Made by a program: the position numbers and the translations under genes
The notes under the pieces: generated by a model
Told to the model about the DNA's origin: nothing
Seen by the model: only the letters and a program-made list of their open reading frames with translations
Databases searched by the model: none
Assembly (NCBI RefSeq): GCF_024713945.1
Contig: NC_134682.1
Coordinates: forward strand, 124,001 to 188,000
Direction of reading: 5' to 3'
Source of the DNA: Dermatophagoides farinae
Lineage: Eukaryota; Arthropoda; Arachnida; Sarcoptiformes; Pyroglyphidae
DNA length: 64,000 nt
In this document: positions 32,689 to 45,400 of the stretch, piece by piece
Layout: every line of letters starts with the position of its first letter
How positions within the stretch are numbered: position 1 is the first letter of the stretch

Positions 32689-35600
32689 TTAAAGTTTTAC
32701 TCTTGATGTCGGTGTTTTGAATATAATCGATATTTTCGGTATAATTGAATGATCACCACGAATTTTCACACGGCCAGATTTGCATGCTTGTTCCAATGTG
32801 AAACGATGATATGTGAGCCGCACAAAATCATTATCTGTCATTGTCATGATGGCAAATGATTCGCTTTCGGGTAGACCACGATCAAATACACCTGTACGAT
32901 CATTTTTACCAAAATCTAATTTATATTCGGCTGCCACTTGACCATCTTTGAAAATTTCGAATCCAATCAATGTTGGAATCTCTTTACATAGATATGGTAA
33001 TCGAATTAAACGTTGAATCAACTCGACAATCATCATTTCGCTTCGTAATCCGGGTTTAAGATCCTATTCGGAAAAAAATAAATTGGTAAATTGTCTATCT
33101 GAACAAAACCATTACTCACGGTTTTTGACATGAGGTCCGTTATGAAAGGAAGTTCGGGTGTTTTACCCATTTTCTGTAATTCCAACCAAAGTGAATATAA
33201 TCGTTGCAATAGCAATATATTGCCCTTTACTTTCAATTTACCCATCATAAATGCCTGTATATAGAGTTTAGGTTTAAATTAGAAATTAGAAATAATTGAT
33301 CTATTTTAAATACCGTTTGATGATTGACTTACTCTTTGTGGATTCAATTTGCCAAACATCAATTTAATAAGATCATCATCTTCAGCTGTAAGCATACAAT
33401 CTGGTTTACCATTCATAAATGGTTTATTATAAACGCATCCAGTTGGATTGGTTTTATTCTCAGCTGACCAAACAGTTTTTGGTTGACCATTCAATAAGAT
33501 ATTGAATTGATAGCTAGCAGTCAGTCGTTTCATAATTTCTGGCTCTTCATGCATTCGATTTCGGATTATAGTAAACATTATATCGCTTTTCAATCCAGTT
33601 GTCGGTATTGAACGTAATAATTCTTCATCATCCTGATCATTATCATCATTATTATTGGCAACAGGATGGTTATCTTTCGACTGTTGATGATCAGACATAG
33701 GTGTGATTGGTTCATCTTCAGACCATAATTGTTGCAATTTTTGTGCTGCCGTTATATTCCCACTAACCTGTAGTCGGCCACCAATGAATGCTAACATTGG
33801 TTCATCACGTCCTTCGAATATATCGACCAATGCATCATCTTCTACGGTCAATATACATTCGACAGGTAAATCCGATCTTGGTCCATGATAAACTTCACCG
33901 TTTCCATTTTTTAAATCCAATACTAATGTATTTATGGTCAACGAAATTGGAATTCATTCAAAATCTTTAAATGAAATATAAATAAATTGACTAAAAACTT
34001 ACTCCAAACGCTAACCAATTTTCCTTGTCTGGTAATATTAAATTGACAAACCGTATTGATTAATGGGATAAGTTCGGAATGTTTAGCAATTCTTGGGCGG
34101 ATTTTTTCATCGAAAATTCGATTAACTTTACAGTCGATGTCCGTTCCGGGAGCAATCACAATCTTGTCCGATGAAAAATCGGCCATTTTCGGCGATTTCG
34201 GCAACGGTGTTTTCAGATCGACAAATGAAGAGGAAATAATTTTGACACCAGTTTCTCGAACAAAACACTCAAAATGTATTCGTACAATATTTTGATCATT
34301 GAATGAATCAATATCCGATTTCCATACAAGAGTTTCAATTGTTTGGCCAGGTTTTATGGTCCCGGTGAAGCGAACTTTAATCGAATCAAAATAATGACAA
34401 TCGTAATCAGCATAGACGGCCACTATGTGACGGGTGGCAAATCCCAGTGCACACAATCCGTGTAGGATTGGTTGGTTGAAACCTTTTTTCAAAAAAAGAA
34501 GAAAATTATGAAAATAAACGATAAACGACAAGATCGATCACACTCATATGAAGAAGAAAACCTGGCTAGTTATTTTGTTGTTGTTGTTATTTTTGTCATG
34601 TTTTGTTAAGTTTGTCTAAGTCAAGATAACAATTGCACATTATCTTGGATGATGATGTGTGTATTCCGAAGAAGTGGAACAAACACATACATATGAAAAC
34701 CGGTCTGATAGATGCTATGTTTTGACCGAAAATCGGGACAACGATCATTACCGACTTGTCCGAAATAAGCGTTAACCTATTGTCTCTTTTTTTCATTTTG
34801 TTGGTCACAATTGATGTTGTTTACACTGACATCACACAATACATTCATCACATTCGCACTATTTCGAAAAAATATGACATTCCATCTCCATCTTCGATTG
34901 TGTTGCTTACCTGCAATTTTGGAAAAATTACTATCAATATGCAATGGATTTTTATCTCCACATAGCCGAAACATAGCAGCCTGATCATTGGTAGTTGGCT
35001 GTGCAATTATCCAATCTGGTGGTCTATCATTTGGAACATTTTCTGTAGTAATTATTGCTGGAATTTCTGTATGCCTTTTTCCGCCAAAATTACCGCTACC
35101 AATCATGAAGAATGATAATTGATTATAGAAAATAGGCAAATTATTATCAAATGTTGTCACTGTTTTTTGCATATGAAATAATGATAGATATGAAATATGA
35201 ATGAATGAGATCAAGTTAAAAATATCACCAATGTATCAATTACCTTCAATTATAATCAAAGCACCTGATGATCCTTTGTCGAGTACATCCAATATTTTCG
35301 TTTCACATGCTAATGTTATTGGAAGACGAGTAATTTGCTCGTAAATTCGAAGATATTGTTCACCATGTAATGTACGCATTAGATTGTCTTCCAATTTATA
35401 TTGTTCAATCACTTTTTCGAGTATATTGCTTCGATAGACAGCATTCAATGAAATAGTGGTTGCCATTGATGGTAATATAGAAAAATTTTCATCATTTTCA
35501 TATAAATAACGAAGATGATTTGGTTCTTCGGTTGAAACTCCAACTATGGAAAAGGAAGAAATCATTTTAATTGGTCAGAAAATACAGGAATCTGTGGCTA

Positions 35601-37095
35601 GTCAAACCTGAAAGAGCGTATAGAATTGCATCTTCAACCGTAAGATTAATGTAAACACGATCAGATTGAGTTTCAGAGTTTGTCGAAATCGGTTCAGGTA
35701 TGTCATCACCACGTAGTTGAGTCATCAACAATACAGTATGATCTGAAGAAATAAAAATTTTACAAACTGAATATCATTCATCAAAATCAAACCTTCCATT
35801 CCAGTTGGATTCGTCGAGCCATTTGACATGTCGGTAATCTGTGACCAATTATTATGGATATCTTCAATTGTAATTCGATCGGTATCAATGAAAATTTTTC
35901 CTTTCGAACGCTGCCATTGATAACGACCAAAATATCCACCAGCTGCTTCGATCACTTCACCATTGGCTTGACATGATTCATGACATAGATAACCGACCAT
36001 CGGTGCTACACAACTTGGTTTTAGTAGATTGAAAATTTCTATTGATAATGATCATCAAAAGAATCAAATTATTGGTCATTTAAAAAAATTTTAATTACAA
36101 TCAACCTTCGGGTAATAAATCTTCAGTTAATCGAGAAGCAGCAACAGGTACAATTGTGTTACATTTGATATCATATTTGCTGCCTTCGATGGCCAATGTT
36201 TTTGCCAATGCCAACAGGCCAAGTTTGGCTGAATTTTTGCCAGAATAAAAAGAATTGTACAACTTATTAGTATGTGTGAATGCATGTATAATATGTCGGT
36301 CATACCGGAACTATAATTTGCTTGGCCAAAATTTCCATAAATCCCAGATGGTGATGCTGTCATTATGATTCTATAATTAGAAAATCAGAAAAAATCATCA
36401 AATAACCCAGTTTCTTTCGCGCGCAAATACCGTCCATAATTCTGTTGACGAAAATATGGCCAAGCTGCTTTGGTTGTCAAAAATGATCCACGAAGATGAA
36501 CACGATGAACAAGATCTATTTAAAAGATTGATTTATCAATTATAGATTATGAATAAATTGACAACAACAAGTCAACTGACCAAAATCTTCTGCTGTCATT
36601 TTCATTAGTGATTTATCTCGTAAAATACCTGCATTATTTATTAGAATGTCTATGTACGGAAAAATAGTAAATTGATCTAGAAATCAATCCACAATATCGA
36701 TTTACCGATTCGGCCAAAGTTATCGATTGCAGTTTGTACAATTTTTTCGCCTTCTTCCACCGAATCTAAAGATCAAGACCATATTATTGATTGAGGAATC
36801 TATAGAATTTTTTTTAGGAAACTTACTGTAATCAGCAACAGCTTGGCCACCACGTTCTTGGATCTCTTTGACAACCGAATCAGCGGCAGCAAAACTTTTG
36901 CCCGTTCCATCGCGACCACCACCAAGATCATTGACTGTGTGAACGAAATAATTTAATGAATTATGTACCATCGTCTAAAACAGAATTACCAATAATGGCA
37001 GCTCCTCTTGATGCTAATAGCAGAGCATATTCACGGCCTAAACCACGTGCGGCCCCAGTTATGATGGCAACTTTTCCGTGAAAATTCAGTAACAT
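32689..37095 (-). CDS. HSD17B4: Peroxisomal multifunctional enzyme type 2 with three SCP2-like domains
   Basis: Carries out the hydration and NAD-dependent dehydrogenation steps of peroxisomal beta-oxidation of very-long-chain and branched acyl-CoAs. Fifteen exons join in phase on minus: 37095-36990, 36934-36827, 36765-36706, 36649-36581, 36515-36431, 36370-36306, 36228-36106, 36038-35793, 35742-35608, 35543-35244, 35159-34911, 34482-34003, 33922-33333, 33254-33120 and 33063-32689, giving 1041 residues. Residues 1-287 are the SDR dehydrogenase ([19 protein letters not shown], catalytic Ser and YSSAK). About 320-610 is the hydratase-2 ([21 protein letters not shown]). Three SCP2-like units follow, roughly at 640-755, 785-915 and 917-1041, the first two separated by an acidic Asp/Asn linker. 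Human HSD17B4 has one SCP2 unit and the fly enzyme none. The C-terminus is VKL, not the usual SKL-type peroxisome signal. The usual NNAG is INAG here. Confidence 0.93.
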
Positions 37096-37557
37096 TGTCT
37101 TTCATGGAAAACAGAGGAAATTTTTTCTTATCAGTGACACACTATTTGACAAATCAAAACAAAACAAAACAAAACTTTCCAACACTTTTGGTCAACAACA
37201 ACATGAAATGCATCGACCAAAAAAAGTGGTTTTTCTCTTTCTCTTTTTTGCAAAGAAATTGAAATGCACACACATCGTATACATTGCAGCGCCAAAAAAA
37301 GAAACCGGTCTTTTGCTAATCTACACATTTAGTAATCGATGAAATGATGATGATGAAACCTATTATTTTGTGAAAAAAAGAAAAAATTTTAATCAACAAC
37401 AGATTTTATTTATTGAAATTCAATTTATAATGTGATGTGATGAATGATGATTATTGCTTCAAACAAAATGCAAAAAAAAGAAAAATTCGTCATTTAATTG
37501 TCGGATTGAAATTTCAGAGGTTTTTCCATCAAAATTGGAGAAAATTGATTGGTTCTA
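37096..37557. other. Intergenic between PTAR1 3' end and MFE-2 start
   Basis: Both flanking genes are on minus, so it holds the MFE-2 promoter and the PTAR1 3' UTR. TTTATT at 37405-37410 (and overlapping at 37409-37414) is AATAAA on minus, about 150 bases past the PTAR1 stop. I see no gene here. Confidence 0.55.
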
Positions 37558-38924
37558 TCAATCAAATGTCCAATTGAGATTACGTTTTAAATATAATAGA
37601 TATCTTTGAATCAATTCTTTTTGCCAATTTTGCTCAGATTTCGTCATCATCATTACTGTTGTAGAATTGGACAATATTCTATGATAAAAATTTAATTCTC
37701 TTTCTTTAAAATGTTCAATTCGTTCTGGATACCATATACATGCTGCATGTAAAATATGACGTCGATGTGAAAATAATGATTCTTGGGCCGGATATAATGG
37801 CCATAATGTGGATAACCATTGGAATTCATTCAAGAATATCTGACAACATTTATCTAATGATGATGACAAATCATCATCTTCATCATTAGTAAATGAATTT
37901 AAATTGGCAGTAGTTGTGCGAGTGGAAGATTTGATATTTGTTCGACTTAATTCATGTACAAAATTGAACAAGAATTGTCTATGTTGGAAGCCACTATAAT
38001 CGGAAATATGTCGTTCTAGCCATTCGGCTGTTATCATCAGGTCATTGATTATTTTCTATAAATACAAATAAAATTTGTATAATTCGAAATATTTTAAAAG
38101 ATTGCAATACAATATACCCGTACATTTATAACATTGGCTGGATGATTATTATGGACAATGTAAACGGTTAGAAGCCATGTACGATGACTCCAAGCATAAT
38201 AATTACGTTGATATCGAGCGGCAGCATCAAGTGTAACACGTAATTCATTCGATACAACATCTTCATTCATTGATCGACCATTATCAAGTTTAATAAAACT
38301 GTTTAATAGCCATTCACGATAGGTAAAAACACTGGCACATTTAGGTTTTCGTATCAACACCAATTGAGTGAAATCAAGTTCTTCCAAATGGGAATCTATC
38401 GATGATTTGTTGAGCAAATCACGTCTGAATATTTGAATTGAAATGATTATTTGAAGAATCGATTAGAAATGACAAACGAACCTTAGATTCCAAGCTGTAG
38501 TAAAATCAGGGTTGAGCAATAATAAGATTCTTGTCCATTGATTGAGTAAAAAGGACTCTGAAATACAATACTCCAAATTGAGTTGACTATTTTCTAAATT
38601 TTTCCAAAAAGAATACCTGTTCGATTATAGGTGGATTGTTTTTTAAAATTCAACATTTTTCCGTAAGCATATTCATATAGATGTGGAACACACCATTTTT
38701 CCAATGCTAAATGATGATCACTATAAATGACTGGACTTTTATTGCACGTAGATTCGGCCACTTCGATTATATCAAATTCGACTCTAGTATAACGAAAAAA
38801 ACGATGTGATTTAAATTCAATTTTTTCATCAACAAAATTCCTACATGTTTGGATCACGTCGGAAAATGTTATCCAAATCCAATAGGATTCGTTCGCAAAG
38901 TGAAATCTTTTCTTCTTCATCCAT
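37558..38924 (-). CDS. PTAR1: Protein prenyltransferase alpha subunit repeat protein 1
   Basis: Alpha-type subunit that, in mammals, pairs with RabGGTB to form geranylgeranyltransferase III, which modifies the Golgi SNARE Ykt6. Five exons join in phase on minus: 38924-38845, 38783-38617, 38557-38482, 38424-38118 and 38055-37558, giving 375 residues (human about 400). The N-terminus has FRRDPN and the conserved ALEKWCVPHLYEYAYGK. Prenyltransferase-alpha (PPTA) helical repeats are marked by NPDFTTAWNLRR, YYAWSHRTWLL, DYSGFQHRQFLF and AQESLFSHRRHIL, in the usual order. An Asp/Ser-rich insertion lies before the last repeat. The exon ending at 38482 uses a less common GTTCGT donor, but the join restores W-N-L-R. 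The C-terminal IQRYLLYLKRNLNW fits the family's end. Confidence 0.9.
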
Positions 38925-40215
38925 TTGTGATGAGTATGGATCAAACTTTTTTGACAATCTAATGGTCAATTTTTGGAGAAAATCATGAAAAAAATGAAAT
39001 TTTATTTACATTCTAAAACTGCAGTTATTTGTATACATACACGAACATATGAGAGAGATGGACACTCGTATCGATACTTGAAAATCGATAGCCGAAGAAA
39101 ACTCTGTTTTTTGTTTTCGTTTGCAATTATGATCAAGATGATGTTCATGTCAAGGATGATGGATCCAACAACAATAAACAGATAGCTTACCTTGATTTAT
39201 TTTTTAAATCAAGTCATCAAATCATTGTCTTCATTGATTGCCTGTGATAATTATCATCTTTAGCATTACGAATCATTGGTCATCATCATCATCGCCAAAT
39301 CAACCATTTATTTTTTAATTAAAATAATAGAATGGCCAAATTCCTCTATAATTATCAGCATAATAATAATAGAATCATTCAGTTGCTCAAACCATCAAGT
39401 TTGCTATATTCATCATGTGTTTACACATTCAAACATAATCTATAAAAATACGGGTTGGAAGGTTTGCAAAAAAACAGAAATATTTTTATCATCAGTAACT
39501 ATAATGTCAATCCATAATGAATAATTGTTGTCAAACCTAATCATCCGTTGAATTTTTTTCTTTTTCGTAAAAATATTTTGTAGTTTCCATTCCAAACGCC
39601 TATAAAAAGCCTTGCGCCATTAATTGTTTAGATTAATAAAAAAAAGTGGCGCCGTATTCAAAATAATAAATTACTCATGTGATCAGCAGCCAACCAACCA
39701 CCATATCAATTCAACAATCAATCAATCATCATCATCATTGATAATACTTGAATGAAACTCCTCTTTAATGATTCCAAATTGATGATACAATAACAAGTAA
39801 CAAGCGCAAAAAGCACAAGTTCAATGGTCCACACGAAACATTTAAAAAACGATAAAACACAAACGCATAATCAATCGTAATTGATAATCAATAACACTTG
39901 TTGTATGTTGTTGTTGTATACTTCGTAGATACAGGCTTCAAAAATTTTGAAAGCTTTCAAATATCTTTCTTTTTATCTCATCCTTATTTTATTATTAATT
40001 GTTTAATAATTATCCCACATTGGGCATCCGTTTTACCGTAACGGATTACCTTCCACTATCAATTTGGTGCATTGCAGCCAAACCAAAAGGCATCAGTCTA
40101 TCATCATCATCATCAGCAGCCAAACATCAGAGCACCATTTGTCTTTCAATAATTTGAATTTGTGAAAAATTAACTCAAATCCTCTGATATTTCGTCCAAA
40201 AAAAAAAAACAAAAA
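38925..40215. promoter_or_regulatory. Divergent upstream region of PTAR1 and MFSD12-like gene
   Basis: About 1.3 kb lies between two outward-facing start codons. TATAAAAAG at 39601-39609 is TATA-like on the + strand, but it is some 600 bases before the MFSD12-like ATG, so it would imply a long or spliced leader. I see no gene in the interval. Start sites cannot be placed without transcript data. Confidence 0.4.
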
Positions 40216-42378
40216 ATGGACAACCCAACCATCACGACAGGAAGATCAGGCAACCATTTGTCTTTGCTACAAAAACTGGCCATCAGTATGGGTCATGTAT
40301 TCAACGATTTATGTGCAGCATTCTGGTTCACATATCTACTAATTTATATGCATTTCGTCAATCAATTTAATAGTAATACTTCGGGTACGCTTATGTTGGT
40401 CGGTCAAGTTGCCGATGGATTGGCCACACCATTCGTCGGTATTGAATGTGATCGAAAATTGGATTGGTTTTTCTGTAAATACGGACGTAGGAAATGTTGG
40501 CATTTGATAGGAACATTGTGTGTATTTTTATCATTTCCATTTCTATTTAATCAATGTATTGGCTGTGAAAATTCGCCGGAACATTCACAGATAATCTATT
40601 ATGCTGCATTTATCACGATATTTCAATTTGGTTGGGCAGCGGTCCAGATTTCTCATCTATCACTGATACCAGCATCGACACCACATTCATCTGAACGTAT
40701 TGAATTAAATTCTTACCGTTATGCATTCACTGTGTTTGCAAACATAACCGTTTATATACTCATGTGGCTACTATTGAAAACAAACGATGAACAAAGTGGA
40801 TCACAAATTAGTCCAAGTGATGCATCGACATTTCGTAATGTGGCTTTCATCATTATTGGAATGGGCACCGTATTCACATTGATATTTCATGCTGGAACAC
40901 GTGAACGAAACACTGATAATGATGGTGAAGTAATGGATCAAGAACAACAACAACAACAACAGGTGGCAACATTATCGACCGATTTGAGAGACGAATGTCG
41001 TGTTACAGTATGGCATGGATGGTTGAAAGAAATTCGTTTCTATAAAGTAGCATTACTTTATATGGGAACACGTTTAACGATCAATCTGACGCAGGTTTAC
41101 ATTCCAAATTATCTCCAAGAAAGTTTATATTTACCAAAAGTATGTGATATTGTTTCATTTGTTTGTTAAAATTATTTTTTATTACAACATACGTTTTCTT
41201 TGATAAAATAGAAAAGTGTTGCTTACATTCCGCTGGTCACTTATACAAGTGGATTTCTTTCATCATTTCTTATGAAATACATTAATCAAACATTGGGCAA
41301 AAAGGTAAGCTAAGTTAATTTTGTGCATCGATTAATAATCATTTTGTTTTCAAACAGGTAACATATCTTATTGGTGCAATATTATCATTGGGTGCTTGTA
41401 CATGGATATTTTTTGGTACCGACGAGAACTTTAAACAGTGGGGAATATTTGTTGTATCTGTCATCATCGGTGCATCAAATTCTATAATGCTTATCACTAG
41501 TCTTGGAATAACAAATGATTTGATTGGCAAAAATACGGTATAACCACAATTTCTATAAATTTTTTTGAAGATGAACTAACCAAATTCAATTCAATTCAAT
41601 TGAAACAGGCAAGTGGATCATTCGTATTTGGGGCAATGAGTTTTGTCGATAAAGTATCTAATGGAATTGCGGTTTGGGTCATTGAACATTTCAAACCTTG
41701 CGCGTACGTTATATTTAATTTGATTTGTTGATGACAATTTTCATTGATTGTTTTTATTATTTTGATAAATTACCAGAACTTTTTCATGTATATGCTGTGA
41801 TTATTATTATCGTGACATATTGACATTTGTTTGTGGTGGTGCTACAGCATTGGCTATTGCCAGTTTAGCTATAATGACAACGGATAAAAAGAAAAAACGA
41901 CCAATTGTGGTCAATGGTAAATGATAGTGATAATGATGATGATGAAACCCGTTTGAAGAAAAGTCGAACAATTCGTTAACCAAACATTTAATCAAAGTTA
42001 ACATATCGTTTCCTGATTATTTGGCCTGATTTAATTTTTTTTAATTAACCCTTTTATCATATAACTAAATAACTAACTAACTGAATTGCATTTACTAATC
42101 ATCAATTAATTTGCATGGCATTTACTTTCCCTGAAATTCCATTTTATTGATTCATCTTTTTTTCTCTCTCAAACATTAATGCGATTTGTGTTTACCAAAT
42201 TCTTAAATTTCACTAAATAGAATATCGAACGGCTACTGTTGTTGCTGCTGCTGCAACAATCATCACACCAGATTCTACAATGCTGTCTAATCATCATGAA
42301 AATATCATCAATAAGGATGAGTTGGAGGATGAACAAACACCATTACTCAATCATTCTTCTAATTCTATTTGCCATTAA
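40216..42378 (+). CDS. MFSD12-like lysosomal major facilitator transporter
   Basis: Member of the GPH-type major facilitator branch. Human MFSD12 is needed for cysteine import into lysosomes and melanosomes. Six exons join in phase: 40216-41139, 41212-41304, 41358-41537, 41609-41703, 41777-41916 and 42221-42378, giving 529 residues with about twelve membrane helices. Family landmarks are GHVFNDLCAAFWFTYLLIYM, VGQVADGLATPFVGIECD, FGWAAVQISHLSLIP, YIPLVTYTSGFLSSFLMK and GAMSFVDKVSNGIAVWVIE. A hydrophilic Gln-rich loop divides the two halves. The sixth exon adds an Ala-rich tail with EQTPLL, which fits an acidic dileucine lysosomal sorting signal. If the GTAAAT donor at 41917 is not used, the protein would stop at TGA 41922-41924 and lack this tail. 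A poly-A signal follows at 42489. The transported substrate here is inferred from the family. Confidence 0.88.
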
Positions 42379-42488
42379 ATTCCATTTTATATATCTACCT
42401 GTGCAATGAATTTTTGATAATTTTTTCATATCATTAGGTTTGTTTTATATTGATATACACATGTTTTTTTTAAAAAATCATCAATTCA

Positions 42489-42494
42489 AATAAA
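42489..42494 (+). promoter_or_regulatory. Poly-A signal of MFSD12-like gene
   Basis: AATAAA 111 bases after the stop codon in the sixth exon. This supports that exon being the real 3' end of the main transcript. Confidence 0.65.
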
Positions 42495-45400
42495 TAATTT
42501 ATTTTTTACATTACTAATTTTTTTTTTGTAAAAAAAGATACATTTTAAACACCTGTTTTATTAAATTAAAAAAAAAACATTGCATCAATGTCAAGTGTGT
42601 GCATTACTATCAAGCCGGATATCCTATTTGTTGCGTATGGATCAGCCATATACTTATTGAATTGCAATTTTCTAATTTTTTTTTTGTTCAGACAATGACA
42701 CTTTGTTGGCAATCATCATCATTGTTAGATACAGGAACCGCAGCAATGATAATGGAGATTGATAACAAGGCCAAGATCAAGGCTGTGTGTCGTTGTATTT
42801 CAAGTGTTTGAGACAAATGTAATATTTTAATTAGATCTAATTTTTTGTCAAATTGATAAATTATTGATTAATTATTTGAGAAAACATCCTGGTCAATCCT
42901 AAATCTAATCTAATGGGATTTCAATAAATAAACACACACACATTTTGTATGTTTAGATATTAAATAAATCTAAATTTTGAAGAAAAAAACCCACAAGCAT
43001 CCAAATATCAAGTTTGAGGTCGCCACTATTATCATTGTTGTCACGTTGTCATGTCATATGAAACAGTGGATACTGCCACACTCATGCACCATAAAATCGC
43101 AATCACAAAGCCTTTTTTTTGTTGGCCATAGCTCTTCAAATAATACTTGCTCACACGAAAAAAAAATTGTGAAAAAATGGTTTAAAAAACTATACTACTG
43201 GATAATAATGCCCACAACGACATAGACACCGATAAAAAAAACCGTACAACCAAATCGAATCGAATTAAATCAAACACGCACAAACATGACAAAGATACCG
43301 TGTCTAAACGTTGCAGTAGAGCATCAAAGTAGATCACTTTTCACAATAACAACAATAATACCAATCTAAGAGAGAGGGTTACCACGAAAGCAAGGAAAAA
43401 AACAAAACATAAAACCACTCCAAGACAACAACCACCGCCTTCCGTTTTTTGCCATTCTAAACAATCGATTATCATCATCATCTCATGTGAACAATGAATT
43501 TTAAAACTGAAAAACAACAACAAACACAGTGTGTGTGTGTGTGTATGGAATCCATAATTCAATCAATGATGATGATCAACACTATTTTTCGAATGAATAA
43601 CGAACAACGAAACCAGAAAAAAATGTTAATAAGAATAGGGCCCGCAAATGGGAAATGTTATTGTCTGTGTGTATCGTTTCGCATATTAGTTATGGATCAA
43701 AAGAAAAAAATGAGAATCATGAGAATGATTATCAATGTAATGATTGTCTATGTGTGTGTGTGTGATACACAAGGGTCTAGAGATGATCATCCTGATTTAT
43801 TGCAATATATATTTTCAGTTTTGTATGTGAAGAATGGTGATGGTGGTAAAAAACACACAAATTTCGGTTTTTCATTTCTAGACAATTGTTATCTATGATC
43901 TGTGTGTGTGTAATCTGTATAACAAATGGCCTTTCCAACACCATTTTTTACGTTTGCCGCCACTTGGCCCAAAATAATGATGATCAGTTGTTGTTTTCAT
44001 TAGATTTATTTATTTCAATGATGTTTATCTAATACACGGACAGGAATTTTGAAAAAATTCCGGAAATATTTTTTTCTGGAGGATTGGCTTGGCCATTTTT
44101 GATTTAAATTTTTTTCCTTCATTCGTTTATTGTTTAACATTTGAGAGATTTGATTCAATCCAATCAAGTGATAATATTGTTTGACCACCATTGTCTTGTA
44201 GTGTGGTCTATGTTTGCATGTTCAAATACAACAATAGACAAAATCTGGTCATCAGCATCATCAATAATGATAACAGGATCAAAAAACAACAATAAGAACA
44301 CCTACTTGAGAACAGGACAAAAACAACAGCAAAAAAAAAATAATGAGATTATCATCATCATCATTTTTGATACAATCGAAATCATTTTAAATCGAAAAAA
44401 AGGAAATTTTTTGTTACATTTAAAGTGATGTGTTTGTTGTTATTCAAATTTTCAAGCCGACTGATAAATTTTCTTTCGGTGATTTGTTTGAAGATCAAAA
44501 AAGCAAAGGTCCAAGAAACCTGAACAACACCTCCCCTACTGTGAATGAGGTGTTATTGCAAATATTTTTTTTTGTTTCAGAAAAAAAAATTTCTTTTTTT
44601 CCTTGAAATTAGCTAGCTTCAAAGTGGAAAAAAATTCTAGGTTACACTCAACCGATATATACCTGCATGTTTGGGGTTGCTTTGTTGCTAATCGAAACAC
44701 CTGAAAATCGCAAAACACCTGAGATTTTTCTGTTTGTTTGTGTGTGTGTGTGAAAACACCAGTGAAATGATCAATAAACAACAACAACAATGTATATAAC
44801 AGATCAAACAACAGTGGTGGTGGTTCCAGAAGAAAAAAAAATAAAGAAAACTGTGGATGAAATCAAAAAGTCAATAGGTTCCACGCCTTGATTTTTTCTA
44901 AAGTTTTTTTTTGTTAGGACAAGAAAAAAAAATCTAACAAAACTGTACAATTTTTGAAAATTAACGCCATCATCATCAGGTAAACAGCGTGTGTGTGTGT
45001 GTTTGTAAATACAAAACAATATTTGAATTTGAAGAAAAAAAAGTTTCAAACATATATAAAAAAAAATAAGATAAACAACAAAATGAACAAAACAAACAAA
45101 CAGAGAACGAGAAATGTGTCAGACCTTAATCAGGTAATTTATTGATGATTTGCAAGATTTTTGACTCTGCGTGTTTTTTTTCGTTTCTCATCATCATTTA
45201 TGACACAAAAAAAATTCAAAAAAAAACCAAAAGAATCCTAGAAGCTAGGTCAGTCAGGTCGTAATCATCCACAAAACATATCATTTTCAATCCACAACCA
45301 TGGTCATCTTTTCATTAGTATAACATTCAATAAGGTTAATAAGTCATCAATTATTACTAGGTAGGAACACACACACGCACCGAAAAAAAACGTGTTTCCA

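Noticed and set aside
36229-36250. Longer version of MFE-2 exon 7 using an upstream acceptor-like site
   Set aside because: It would insert extra residues into the YxxxK active-site region, whereas the chosen acceptor restores YSSAKLGLL exactly.
43494-43898. 134-codon frame on +
   Set aside because: Contains translations of GT and ATG repeats (CVCVC, MMM) and resembles no protein family.
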